DNA from: Catenovulum adriaticum
Lineage (GTDB): Bacteria; Pseudomonadota; Gammaproteobacteria; Enterobacterales; Alteromonadaceae
Direction of reading: 5' to 3'
DNA: 64,000 nucleotides
Assembly: GCF_026725475.1 (NCBI RefSeq)
Contig: NZ_CP109967.1
Coordinates: 310,001 to 374,000 of the forward strand
A program made the position numbers and the translations under genes. Under the pieces are notes generated by a model. It made no database searches. It was not told the origin of the DNA and saw only the letters and a list, made by a program, of their open reading frames with translations. This document shows, piece after piece, positions 46,277-56,153 of this stretch (position 1 is the first letter of the stretch; every line of letters starts with the position of its first letter).

Positions 46277-46558
46277 AACTCACCTTTTAAGATCGCTTAC
46301 ATAATAATACAAACCAGTTTACATAAATTCGGTTCAACTTGCTACCGGTAGCAAACCATAAGCCACGAAAAATAACAAATAAAGTAAATCCAAATTATAT
46401 TCATCCTAATTTATAATTCAAAATAAATAACTAAATGACATACTTAAACTAAAACGATTGTACTGCACTAAAATTTAAAAATGCTAATATTAAATTAGCC
46501 ACAGAGATAGCATAAATATCGCTTAGTTTAGACAAAGCCAATATAAAAGGTTTAATGG

Positions 46559-49500
46559 ATGCAAATACCACCAATTCCTGATAACGAAATACAACGTTTA
46601 GACGCTTTGTATTCAACGCAGCTACTTGATAGCCTCCCAGAAGAAAGGTTTGATCGCATCACCCGTTTAGTTCAGCAATGTTTTGACGTACCAATTGCTT
46701 TAATTTCATTAGTTGATATGGACAGACAATGGTTTAAATCAAAACAGGGATTAAATGCATGCGAAACCCCTAGAGAAATTTCGTTTTGTGGCCATGCAAT
46801 TGCCCAACAAGATATTTTTGAAATCCCTAATGCGCTAACAGATGAGCGTTTTAGTGATAACCCGTTAGTAACAAACGCACCCGCTATTCGGTTTTACGCA
46901 GGCATTCCATTAATTGTAAACCAAGAATCCATCGGTACCTTGTGTATCATTGATGATAAGCCAAAAAAGTTAACTTCCCAACAAAAGTCTCAGCTTTACG
47001 ATTTTGCTCATTGTATCACCGAAGAAATCAATGCACGCAACGCGTTAAAATTAAGCCAAGAACTCATTGAGCACCGTGGCCGACTCAATAACATTTTACA
47101 AGCCATACCCGATTGTATTTTAGCCATTGACCGAGCCGGTTTTATTTTAGACAGTAACGAAAGTTTCAATCAAAGGTTTGAAATACAAAATACAACAGGT
47201 CAGCATATTTCATTAGTTATACCTCTTGAAATCTCTAACCAAATTATCGACTTAGCAGAGCAAGTTTTAAAAAACAAACCGGTTCAGCCAATTAACTGGC
47301 AGTATACCAATAAGCAACACAGCCACTATGACCTTGAGTTACAAGTTAACCAAATAACGGCTAGTGAAATACTGTTAATTATGCGTGATGTAACTGACTT
47401 TGTTCAAAGCCAACAATCACTTACAGTTCAAAAACAGCGTTTACAAGATATTATTAGCGGCACTAAAGTTGGAACTTGGGAATGGAATGTAAAAACCAGC
47501 CAAATAATCGTTAATGAACTTTGGGTTGAGCAATTAGGCTACCAACTTAATGAATTAGAGCCCATTACTTTTGAAACCTGCCGCAAGTTAATTCATCCTG
47601 ATGATTTTGCTAACGTTGAATTTTTATTAAATCAGTGCTTTAACCGCCAACGCGAATTTTACGACTGCGAAATTAGAATGCAGCACAAAAAAGGGCACTG
47701 GGTTTGGTTGCATGACAGAGGTAAAGTGGTTAGCTGGAACCATGACAATACGGCAAAATTAATGTCGGGCACCCACACTGATATCTCTGAAAACAAACAG
47801 AATTTACACGAATTAGAGCAAAGCAATGCCTGGCGACGAGCCATTGTAGATAGCGCCCACTCATCAATTATTTCAACCGATATATCAGGGATTATTAAAA
47901 GTTTTAGCAAAGGGGCGGAAAACATGTTGGGTTATACTCAAGATGAAATCATTAACAAGCAAACGCCAGCCATTTTGCATGACTTTGACGAAATCGTAAG
48001 CCGCAGTCAAGACTTAACAAAAGAATTGGGTTACCCAATTAAAGCTGGCTTTGATACCTTTGTTGCAAAAGCTAGGTTGGGTGCGGTTGATGAAAACGAA
48101 TGGACCTACATTAGTAAAGAAGGTCGCCGCATCCCAGTTTACTTATCTGTTACTCAAGTTTTAAACCGTGACGGTAAAGCGACAGGTTATTTAGGCATCG
48201 CCCGAGATATCAGCCAACAAAAGCAAACTCAGCAAGCTTTATTAGAAAGTGAAACCAGGCTCAGATCCTTGTTTGAGCTCTCTCCTATCGGAATTGCCTT
48301 AAATGATTTTAAAACTGGCCAATTTTTAGATGTTAACCAATCACTACTCACCTCCGCTGGTTACAAAAAAGCTGACTTTTTTAAACTTAGCTATTGGGAT
48401 ATTACCCCTGTTGAATATAAAGATGATGAAGAAAGACTCCTTCTTCAGCTAGCACAAACCGGCCAATATGGGCCTTATGAAAAAGAATATATTAATCAGT
48501 CAGGTAAACGCTACCCAGTATTACTCAAAGGGATATTAATTAAAGACAGTTCTGGTCGAGAGCTCATTTGGTCAATGGTTGAAGATATTTCTGAGCGTAA
48601 ACAACAACAGGAAGTCACCAAAAACCTAACATCAAGATTAACCATAGCGACAGATGCAGCCAACGTAGGCATATGGGAACTCGATTTAATTAAAAATGAA
48701 CTGGTATGGGATAGCACCATGCATCAGCTTTATGAAATTGACCCCACCCAATTTTCAGCCACTTTTGATACATGGCAACAAGCATTACATCCAGACGATC
48801 GTAGCGATAGTATTTTAAATGTTGATAAAGCCATTAAAGGCCTGCAAAAATTTGATACTTTGTTTAGAATAATTTGCCCTGGTAACAATATAAAGTGGAT
48901 TAAAGCCGCAGCCGATGTGCAATACAATAAACAAGGCGAAGCCATTCGATTAATAGGCACAAATTGGGATGTTACCGAACGGATACTAAATGAGAAAAAG
49001 CTGCTTAAAGCAAAAGATGATGCCGAAGTAGCCGCCAAAGCCAAGAGTGAATTTTTGGCTAATATGAGCCATGAAATCAGAACACCCATGAACGGTGTTT
49101 TAGGCATGTTAGATATTGTTTTAAAATCACATACGCTCAAACCACAACAGCAACAACAAATTGAAATTGCACATTACAGCGCCACTTCGTTACTAGGAAT
49201 TATTAACGATATTTTAGACTTTTCAAAAATAGAAGCTGGTAAATTAGATTTAGAACAAACCGAATTTAGCTTGCTTGATATATTTAGCCAAGTGACTGAA
49301 TCTATGGTGAATATGGCATCTAAAAAGTCACTCAATTTAGTGCTTGATGTTTCACAAATGCCAGCCGATGTCGTCATTGGCGATCCAGCAAGATTAAAAC
49401 AAATATTGTATAACCTAATTGGCAATGCGATTAAATTTACCGATAAAGGTGAAGTACGCATCAGCACAACAATAACTAAACCCAGTTTACAACAGTACCC

Positions 49501-50560
49501 AAATTCAAATAACACAACCTATGTACTTAGTTGTGCCATAACTGACACGGGTATTGGCATTCCAACCGATAAACTCAACTTGTTATTTGAAGCTTTTACC
49601 CAAGCAGATAGTTCAACCACTCGCCATTATGGCGGCACAGGTTTAGGTTTAACTATTGTGCAGAAATTATGTAAATTAATGAATGGTCATATCCAAGTTA
49701 ACAGTCGTGTCGACCAGGGCAGTACGTTTGAATTTTCAGTTTTACTCGAAGACGCAGGCAAAACCTACCCGACTCCTTGGACTGGTATTAAAACCGCCAT
49801 CATAAGCAACAACCAATCTTTCGCAACCACACTTAATAATCAACTAATCAAATTTGGTGCTGAAACCAGTTTATTAAAGCTCACTGAAATTGAACCTAAT
49901 AGCGCACTACAATATGATTACTTGTTTATTGATCAACACCAACTAAAACAGTTAAGTGCATCAATAATTGATACCGCAAAACATAAAACCGAAATGGTTA
50001 TATGTTTAACCGAGCTATCGGAGCCAAATAACCTTAAAAATGTATCTCAGTTTACTGAATTCGCTAAATTAACAGCGCCAATTACGCCTAACCAGTTGCT
50101 TCAATTACGTCCGCAAAAAAGCCTGTTAGATAAAGAATTAAGCGCTAAAAAGGTTCAAAACACTCAATTAAAAGGAAATGTATTACTGGCTGAAGACAAC
50201 GAAATTAATCAATTAGTAGTGCAAGAAATATTATCTAAACTCGGTTTACAAAGCGTTAGTGTGGTTAACGGCAACCACGTAATTGAACAATTAAAAAGCA
50301 TTCACAGTGCAAAATTTGATTTAATTTTAATGGACTGTCAAATGCCGGAATTAGACGGCTACCAGGCAACTATGGCTATTAGGCAAGGCGAGGCCGGTAA
50401 ACACTACCAGAAAATTCCGATAGTGGCGCTTACTGCCCATGCAATGAAAGGTGATAGAGAAAAGTGTATTGCCGCAGGTATGAATGAATACATCACTAAA
50501 CCGATTGAAAAAACAGATTTAATTGAAAAATTGTCATATTTTTTAAGTGACTCTGTATAA
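46559..50560 (+). CDS. Hybrid sensor histidine kinase with GAF and multiple PAS domains
   Basis: This 1333-residue soluble hybrid kinase starts with a GAF domain (about residues 20-165). Four or five PAS/PAC units follow to about residue 810. The HisKA domain has the phospho-acceptor His838 in NMSHEIRTPMNGVLGML. The ATPase domain shows NLIGNAIKFTDKGEV, DTGIGIP and GGTGLGLTIV. A degenerate receiver-like segment comes next (about 1075-1180), then a true receiver with Asp1259 in LILMDCQMPELDGY and Lys in EYITKPI. No membrane segment is seen. No cognate regulator gene is adjacent, and the signal is unknown. Confidence 0.9.
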   Translation: MQIPPIPDNEIQRLDALYSTQLLDSLPEERFDRITRLVQQCFDVPIALISLVDMDRQWFKSKQGLNACETPREISFCGHAIAQQDIFEIPNALTDERFSDNPLVTNAPAIRFYAGIPLIVNQESIGTLCIIDDKPKKLTSQQKSQLYDFAHCITEEINARNALKLSQELIEHRGRLNNILQAIPDCILAIDRAGFILDSNESFNQRFEIQNTTGQHISLVIPLEISNQIIDLAEQVLKNKPVQPINWQYTNKQHSHYDLELQVNQITASEILLIMRDVTDFVQSQQSLTVQKQRLQDIISGTKVGTWEWNVKTSQIIVNELWVEQLGYQLNELEPITFETCRKLIHPDDFANVEFLLNQCFNRQREFYDCEIRMQHKKGHWVWLHDRGKVVSWNHDNTAKLMSGTHTDISENKQNLHELEQSNAWRRAIVDSAHSSIISTDISGIIKSFSKGAENMLGYTQDEIINKQTPAILHDFDEIVSRSQDLTKELGYPIKAGFDTFVAKARLGAVDENEWTYISKEGRRIPVYLSVTQVLNRDGKATGYLGIARDISQQKQTQQALLESETRLRSLFELSPIGIALNDFKTGQFLDVNQSLLTSAGYKKADFFKLSYWDITPVEYKDDEERLLLQLAQTGQYGPYEKEYINQSGKRYPVLLKGILIKDSSGRELIWSMVEDISERKQQQEVTKNLTSRLTIATDAANVGIWELDLIKNELVWDSTMHQLYEIDPTQFSATFDTWQQALHPDDRSDSILNVDKAIKGLQKFDTLFRIICPGNNIKWIKAAADVQYNKQGEAIRLIGTNWDVTERILNEKKLLKAKDDAEVAAKAKSEFLANMSHEIRTPMNGVLGMLDIVLKSHTLKPQQQQQIEIAHYSATSLLGIINDILDFSKIEAGKLDLEQTEFSLLDIFSQVTESMVNMASKKSLNLVLDVSQMPADVVIGDPARLKQILYNLIGNAIKFTDKGEVRISTTITKPSLQQYPNSNNTTYVLSCAITDTGIGIPTDKLNLLFEAFTQADSSTTRHYGGTGLGLTIVQKLCKLMNGHIQVNSRVDQGSTFEFSVLLEDAGKTYPTPWTGIKTAIISNNQSFATTLNNQLIKFGAETSLLKLTEIEPNSALQYDYLFIDQHQLKQLSASIIDTAKHKTEMVICLTELSEPNNLKNVSQFTEFAKLTAPITPNQLLQLRPQKSLLDKELSAKKVQNTQLKGNVLLAEDNEINQLVVQEILSKLGLQSVSVVNGNHVIEQLKSIHSAKFDLILMDCQMPELDGYQATMAIRQGEAGKHYQKIPIVALTAHAMKGDREKCIAAGMNEYITKPIEKTDLIEKLSYFLSDSV

Positions 50561-51075
50561 ATTTAACAGTTTGGGATAACTGCTTGGATTAGACTCTAGC
50601 TTGTTTGCATTTGACGGTAGATTGAATTCACACTTAAATCCCGAAGATTTTCACCTTTGGCTTAGACAGTTTAAAATGATGTGTCAAAATTGGCTAGTCA
50701 GAAAGCGAGTATTTAAATCTAAGTTATCGTAATTTAATATTTTTAGGTGTGCTTTGTGTTATCAATTTTTTCATTTTCCATGTTTATACCCCGTTTTAGT
50801 TCTTTAAATCACGGACTCATGCCAACCAACGCGTTTTTTATCTGAACACCTCGGTTTGCTGGGATATAATATTTACATTAAAACAAAACAATTTTTGAAT
50901 CTTTTACGCATACATAACTACGTTTTATTTAACCCACCCTATTAACGAGCAAATAAAACAAGCGCCTGCTTGTATTTAACCATTGTGAGTTTATTAGGCA
51001 TCATTTTTGCGTAGATTTTACTCAGTTTATTATACAATTAATCTATTTTTTAAATCATCAACCGAGGGGATATTT
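50561..51075. other. Intergenic region between hybrid kinase and MBL-rhodanese genes
   Basis: About 515 bases with no recognised gene, repeat or strong hairpin. The last ~70 bases are in frame with the downstream gene but precede its ribosome site. Confidence 0.5.
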
Positions 51076-52446
51076 ATGTTTATACAAACCATCAAAACCT
51101 CTGGATTATCACATCTTTCATATTTTGTGGCCTCTAATAACCAGGCTGTGGTTATCGATCCAAGACGAGATATCGATGCCTATCTTAATCTTGCTAAAGA
51201 GCATGAGTGTCAGATAACGCATATAATTGAAACCCACCGCAATGAAGATTTAATTAGTGGTGCCCCGATCCTTGCTAAGTCGGTTGATGCACAAGTACTT
51301 CATGGTCCAAACGCGGATCAGGAAATTTCATACGCAACCACGGTTAAAGAAGGTTATCAACTCGACATAGGTGATCTCTCGCTAGAAGTAATAGAAACCC
51401 CAGGCCACACTAAAGATAGTATTAGCATTTTAGTATTTGATAAAGATTTTAACCAAGGCCCAGTTGGTATTTTTACTGGCGATACCCTGTTTATCGGAGA
51501 TGTAGGACGAACAGATTTTTATCCGAGCGAAAGTGAACACGTAGCAGGCTTACTGTTTGATAGCTTACAAAAGATTAAAGACAAAGCCAGTATGTCAATT
51601 ATATATCCCGCCCATGGCGCAGGTTCAGTTTGCGGTGAAGGGATGGCAGATAGAGAGTTTTCAACTGTACAACACGAAATGAAGAACAATCCGTTAATGC
51701 AAATTAATGATAAGTCAGCATTTATCCAAAAGAAAATTGCAGAGCATCACTACAAGCCCCCCTATTTTGCCGATATGGAGCAACTTAATGCCCAAGGCGC
51801 ACCTAACTACTCAAGTTTTCAGGCAACTTCATCTGTTAATATTACGCAGCTGGAGAAAATGCGCCAACAAGGGCACGTTTTAATTGACGTCAGGCCAATA
51901 GAAGCATATCTAGGAGCTCATGTCCCTAATAGTTACAGTCTCCCACTTAATATGATAACGGCTTATGCGGGTTGGTTGTTCTCACTTAATGATAATATTG
52001 TAATTATTGCGAACGATCAAAGAATGGCTAGCTGTGCCGCATTACATTTTGCACGTATTGGATTTGATAATGTTAATGACTATTTTGCTACTAATATGGC
52101 AATGGTGGCAGCGACCGGCCATGATTTTGCTACATTAGATGTAATTGGTGCCGAACAAGTTAACCGTTTATTAGAAAGTGATTGGCAATTATTAGATGTT
52201 AGAAAAATAACCGAATATGAAAAAGCCCACATCGACTCCAGCGAACATATCTTCTTGGGGCATTTAGCTAATAAAATTTGTGAGATACCAAAAAGTGATA
52301 AATTAATAACCATGTGTGCAAGTGGGATTCGAGCGACCATTGCGGCCGCTTATTTGCAAGCGCAGGGATATCAAAATGTTAAAGTATTTTTAGGCTCTAT
52401 GGGGGCTTGGAAAGCTAAAAATTATCCCACTACAAGTTGTAATTAA
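51076..52446 (+). CDS. Metallo-beta-lactamase-rhodanese fusion, persulfide-metabolism type
   Basis: This 456-residue protein has an N-terminal metallo-beta-lactamase domain (about 1-240) of the persulfide dioxygenase-like group and two rhodanese domains (about 255-355 and 365-456). Likely role is handling of thiol persulfides. The usual metal motif HxHxDH is replaced by THRNEDLISGA; other ligands look normal (PGHTKDS, GDTLFIGDVGRTDF, YPAHGAGS). Rhodanese 1 lacks the catalytic Cys (IANDQRMAS), while rhodanese 2 keeps it (MCASGIRAT). I start at the ATG at 51076 after GAGGGGA rather than at an in-frame codon at 51007. Confidence 0.85.
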   Translation: MFIQTIKTSGLSHLSYFVASNNQAVVIDPRRDIDAYLNLAKEHECQITHIIETHRNEDLISGAPILAKSVDAQVLHGPNADQEISYATTVKEGYQLDIGDLSLEVIETPGHTKDSISILVFDKDFNQGPVGIFTGDTLFIGDVGRTDFYPSESEHVAGLLFDSLQKIKDKASMSIIYPAHGAGSVCGEGMADREFSTVQHEMKNNPLMQINDKSAFIQKKIAEHHYKPPYFADMEQLNAQGAPNYSSFQATSSVNITQLEKMRQQGHVLIDVRPIEAYLGAHVPNSYSLPLNMITAYAGWLFSLNDNIVIIANDQRMASCAALHFARIGFDNVNDYFATNMAMVAATGHDFATLDVIGAEQVNRLLESDWQLLDVRKITEYEKAHIDSSEHIFLGHLANKICEIPKSDKLITMCASGIRATIAAAYLQAQGYQNVKVFLGSMGAWKAKNYPTTSCN

Positions 52447-52523
52447 AAGTTGTAGTAAAAAATTATAGTTAAAAATCGACTCTAATAAATTACAAACCTA
52501 AATTTTGTTAATAAAGGCATACG

Positions 52524-52555
52524 TACGGGTTTACAATAATGTAAACCCGTATTTG
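52524..52555 (+). terminator. Terminator of MBL-rhodanese gene
   Basis: The 12-base arms TACGGGTTTACA and complement enclose a 4-base loop and are followed by a T-rich run. Confidence 0.88.
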
Positions 52556-52900
52556 TTAATTTTTAATTATGTCGGTAAATCGCCTCGTATTGATAAAAAT
52601 GAGTTCGTCCGCCTCAAATTCATCAGAAATTTCTGAATTTAATGTCCATTTACCTTGGTTTGGTTGAGATAAGATGAGCGTACTAATTGCGATGAGTGTT
52701 TTTATACGGATTCACTATAAAATTTCCTATATATAGGTGAGTTTTGCTTGTTTTGAGCTTTTTGAAACAAGCTTTACCTTAAAATCTTAACATGGTTTTT
52801 ATATAAATAACACAATTCAAATTTAAAAAAATAAATTAAATCTAACGTAAGCATTCATTAAGTGAATGTTTTGAGTGGGATAAACCTGTAAACTTAAGTT

Positions 52901-53140
52901 AACCTCAATTCGGGTATAAGGTGTATTCTAATTAATTGAATTATTTAACTTTATAGCTCTGCATGGCTTCTAACGAGAATTTTTTTGCGGGGACAAGGGA
53001 ACTTACGCGTCAATAGCTAGCCTCGGCTTTGGTTCCGACGTCGCACTACCCCCCAGCTATGGAGGGTGTATAAAAAGGTACTTAACGCAGTCCCGTGAAA
53101 AAGACCGCTTGAAACATATTCATTAAACCGAGTTGAGGTT
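52901..53140. repeat. Dispersed MITE-like repeat family B, copy 2
   Basis: The inverted ends are AACCTCAATTCGGGT (52901-52915) and ACCGAGTTGAGGTT (53127-53140). The interior aligns with copy 1 at 27514-27729 over nearly its whole length. The right end lies 3 bases from the stop codon of the NYN gene, the same placement and orientation relative to the gene as copy 1. No coding capacity. Confidence 0.82.
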
Positions 53141-53143
53141 AAT

Positions 53144-53617
53144 TTATAACAATAAGGCATCGTCAATTGGGTGAAAATGCGTAGCCGCATTCATTAAGCT
53201 AGCAGCGCTCAAGGCTGGAACACCATAAACTTCAACTGGAATCTGGTATTTACTGCGAATCTTATTAAGCAAAATATCAAAATCACCGTCTCCTGATACT
53301 AATACCATTAAATCTGATTCGGCTGCCGATTCCATCATATCAATCGTAATACCCACATCCCAATCACCTTTGGCCGAACCATCTGCGCGTTGGATAAAAG
53401 GTTTTAATTTAACGTCAAAGCCAATCGCTCTAAGAATCGTTTGAAACTGTTTTTGTTTAGTGTCATTGCGGTCAACAGCGTAAGCGTAGGCATTAATAAT
53501 GGTGCCTTGAGCACTTATTTTTGCCCAAAATTTATTGTAATCAAAGTTCTTTTTATAGGCGCTACGGCTTGTATAATAAACGTTTTGTACATCAACAAAA
53601 ATACTAATTTTTTTCAT
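53144..53617 (-). CDS. NYN-domain (LabA/DUF88-like) protein
   Basis: This 157-residue protein consists of one NYN domain, a PIN-like fold of probable ribonucleases. Conserved acidic positions are seen in ISIFVDVQNVYY (Asp9, Asn12), KGDWDVGITIDMM and VSGDGDFDILLNKIR. RNA cleavage is the family expectation; the target is unknown. The ATG at 53617 has only a distant AAGG. A family B repeat abuts its 3' end. Confidence 0.88.
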   Translation of the reverse strand: MKKISIFVDVQNVYYTSRSAYKKNFDYNKFWAKISAQGTIINAYAYAVDRNDTKQKQFQTILRAIGFDVKLKPFIQRADGSAKGDWDVGITIDMMESAAESDLMVLVSGDGDFDILLNKIRSKYQIPVEVYGVPALSAASLMNAATHFHPIDDALLL

Positions 53618-53652
53618 ATATAAACAACTTTACCTTAGAATAGATTGAGCTT

Positions 53653-54516
53653 TTATTTATATTTAGATTTAAATTTTGAAGGCGAAAGCCCAACTTCTTG
53701 TTTAAAATTTTTGGAGAAATGATAAACATCTAAATAACCGGTTTTGTCTGCAATTTCTGAAATAGATAAGTTATTTAACAGTAATAATTGCTTAGCAAGC
53801 GAAATTCGTTTTTGCAAAATATAACGTTTAGGCGCAATATTAATCTGTTGTTTAAAACTACGCGAAAAATGCTCCGCGCTCATATTCATTTGTTCGGCCA
53901 GCAACTTTATAGATAACGTATCAGATAAATGCGCTTGAATATATTTTAGTACCGGCAAAAATCGCATATATCCAGACATTGCTTGCTGCTTAACTTGCTC
54001 AACAATATCATCTGCGAAGGGTAAAAGTAACTCAGTTAACAACATATTACGCTTTAGCAACGCTGCCACCTGCGCTTCGCCAGCATCAACAGACTCAGTA
54101 AGCTGTGTTAAACAAGCAAGCGTTTTATCAACCGAATCTACTTTTATTTCTTTAGGCTGAGCAAATAATGAGAATAAATCTAAATCCCCATCAATCAAAG
54201 CATGAAAATGCACCCAATAAAAAGATAAATGTTTAGCGCACGCATGTGATTTAAGTGAATAAGGTGGAATAAAATATAAATGGCCAGGCTTCATTACAAT
54301 GTCAAAACCATCAAATTCTAAAACCGCTTCACCTTCTGTGACGTAATAAATACGGTTGTAATGATTTACAAATTGCGTACCCGTCCAACTACTATCAGTT
54401 TGCATATAATAAGCGTAATAAACATGCAGTCTTAACTCTGAAAACAAAGTATTAGCTGAAATATTGCTCCAAACAAAGCCCCCAGAGCCAGTTTCAAATT
54501 CATCTGCTAAATCCAC
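53653..54516 (-). CDS. AraC-family transcriptional regulator
   Basis: This 287-residue regulator has an N-terminal cupin-type sugar-binding domain (EGEAVLEFDGFDIVMKPGHLYFIPP) and a C-terminal double helix-turn-helix (LSIKLLAEQMNMSAEHFSRSF, then ISEIADKTGYLDVYHFSKNFK). The start is a GTG at 54516 after AAGGA. It is divergent from the DUF2231-cytochrome operon, with a 249-base shared region, so it probably controls that operon in response to a sugar. Confidence 0.9.
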   Translation of the reverse strand: MDLADEFETGSGGFVWSNISANTLFSELRLHVYYAYYMQTDSSWTGTQFVNHYNRIYYVTEGEAVLEFDGFDIVMKPGHLYFIPPYSLKSHACAKHLSFYWVHFHALIDGDLDLFSLFAQPKEIKVDSVDKTLACLTQLTESVDAGEAQVAALLKRNMLLTELLLPFADDIVEQVKQQAMSGYMRFLPVLKYIQAHLSDTLSIKLLAEQMNMSAEHFSRSFKQQINIAPKRYILQKRISLAKQLLLLNNLSISEIADKTGYLDVYHFSKNFKQEVGLSPSKFKSKYK

Positions 54517-54765
54517 TTTAATTCCTTATAAATTGAGTTTTAAATAACAAATTATTAAATAATTTCAACAAAAAAGAGTCTTTTCTCAAATAAATACAAA
54601 ACGGCATTAAACCATAATTATATGATTTAAAATACTTTTAATTGATTATGTGATATCTCAGCCAACGCCAATATCAATTTTATACAAAAACAAGTCAAAT
54701 ATAGCAATTGTTACATATGATACACAAGGTTAACATTTAAAAATATTTGTTAATTTGAGATTGAT

Positions 54766-56151
54766 ATGGATTTAATTACCTTTTTTGGCCGTTTTCATGT
54801 TTTGGTACTGCATTTACCTATCGGTATTTTATTAATGGCAGCCGTTATTGAAATGAGCTGTGTTGCATTTAATAAACCTCGAACCAAAACTTTGAATACG
54901 ATTTGGTTGTGGGGGCTTATTTCAGCTTGCGGTGCAGCGCTACTCGGTTATATGTTGTCGCTCTCTGGTGGCTATAGTGAAGAAGCGGTATTTACTCACA
55001 AAGCATGGGCATTTGCTGCCATTTTCTGCGCATTGATTTGTTGGATCTTTTTCTCTAAACAAGCCATCCAAACCGGTCCGAAAAAAACAGGGTTATCTGC
55101 GCTTATTTATAGTTTGTGCAGTGTTCAGTTATTTTTATTATTTTCGACCGGCCACTACGGGGCAAACATGACCCATGGTTCAACTTATTTATTTGAATAC
55201 GCGCCTAATCCGGTAAGAACCTTAGCCGGTATGGAACCTCACGCTAAACCTCGACCTAAAGTAACTCAATTAGAACAAGCCGATGCTTATTTAGATATTG
55301 TAAAACCGATTTTGGAGCAGCGCTGTACAGGCTGTCACAATCCAGAAAAAAGCAAAGGCAAGTTAAACTTAACCACCCCTGAAAATATTTTTAAAGGCGG
55401 CCAATCTGGGCCTGCTGTGATTGCCTCTGATTTACATCAAAGTGAATTATATAAACGCATTACCCTTGATAGCCACGCCAAAAAGTTTATGCCTGCAGGC
55501 GGCAAGCCGCCATTAACTGACAACCAAGTTGCCACATTAGCTTGGTGGATTGAAAGTGGTGCGCCGGTGCAAACCACACTTGCAGATCTCACTTTATCTA
55601 AAAAAGCACGTTCTATTTTGTCTGTCAGTTTAGGGCTTGAGCAAGCCAAAGGGGGCTGGCCGCTACCAAAAATAGAGATGATTCCAAACGCCGTGGCTGA
55701 ACAGTTAACCCAACAAGGTTTTATGATCAAACAAATAGCTAAGGACATTAACTACTTAGATATAGATTATTCAGTATCTCGCCAGCCATTAACCAACGAA
55801 GCGCTTAATGGCCTATTAAGTATAAAAGAGCATGTGGTGTGGTTAAATTTAGCTAACAGCCAAGTAAGCAATGAACAGTTAAAAGTGTTGGCTCAATTTC
55901 CTAATTTATTAAAACTGCATTTAGAAAAAAATCCGATTAGTGATCAAGGTATTGAGCATTTAACAACACTTAACCAATTACAGTATTTAAATTTGTATCG
56001 TACCAATATTACTAATACCTCACTTAATACATTAGCGTCGCTACCTAATCTTACTCGCTTATATACAGGTGAAACTAAAGTGACATCAAACACCAATGCG
56101 TCATTAGCGCCAAGTGTGTCAACCAGTGAAAAACAAAACAATAAGGGTTAA
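54766..56151 (+). CDS. DUF2231 membrane domain-cytochrome c-LRR fusion protein
   Basis: This 461-residue protein has an N-terminal DUF2231-like membrane domain (residues 1-135, about four helices, with conserved His in HVLVLHLPIG and GHYGANMTHGS). A planctomycete-type cytochrome c domain follows, with the haem motif Cys187-TG-Cys190-His191 and a likely Met ligand in KKFMPAGG. The C-terminus has leucine-rich repeats (about 330-440, HLEKNPISDQGIEHL and YLNLYRTNITNTSLNTL). The haem domain should face the periplasm. It is the first gene of a tight operon and likely passes electrons between periplasmic oxidation and the membrane; function is inferred. Confidence 0.82.
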   Translation: MDLITFFGRFHVLVLHLPIGILLMAAVIEMSCVAFNKPRTKTLNTIWLWGLISACGAALLGYMLSLSGGYSEEAVFTHKAWAFAAIFCALICWIFFSKQAIQTGPKKTGLSALIYSLCSVQLFLLFSTGHYGANMTHGSTYLFEYAPNPVRTLAGMEPHAKPRPKVTQLEQADAYLDIVKPILEQRCTGCHNPEKSKGKLNLTTPENIFKGGQSGPAVIASDLHQSELYKRITLDSHAKKFMPAGGKPPLTDNQVATLAWWIESGAPVQTTLADLTLSKKARSILSVSLGLEQAKGGWPLPKIEMIPNAVAEQLTQQGFMIKQIAKDINYLDIDYSVSRQPLTNEALNGLLSIKEHVVWLNLANSQVSNEQLKVLAQFPNLLKLHLEKNPISDQGIEHLTTLNQLQYLNLYRTNITNTSLNTLASLPNLTRLYTGETKVTSNTNASLAPSVSTSEKQNNKG

Positions 56152-56153
56152 AA

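Larger units (their letters stand above)
52447..53143. other. Intergenic region with terminator and family B repeat
   Basis: It holds a terminator (52524-52555), about 345 bases of AT-rich sequence without recognised content, and repeat family B copy 2 (52901-53140). Confidence 0.6.

Noticed and set aside
54517..54765. AraC operator between the regulator and the cytochrome operon
   Set aside because: The divergent region is very A/T-rich and I could not find a convincing direct repeat pair to report.
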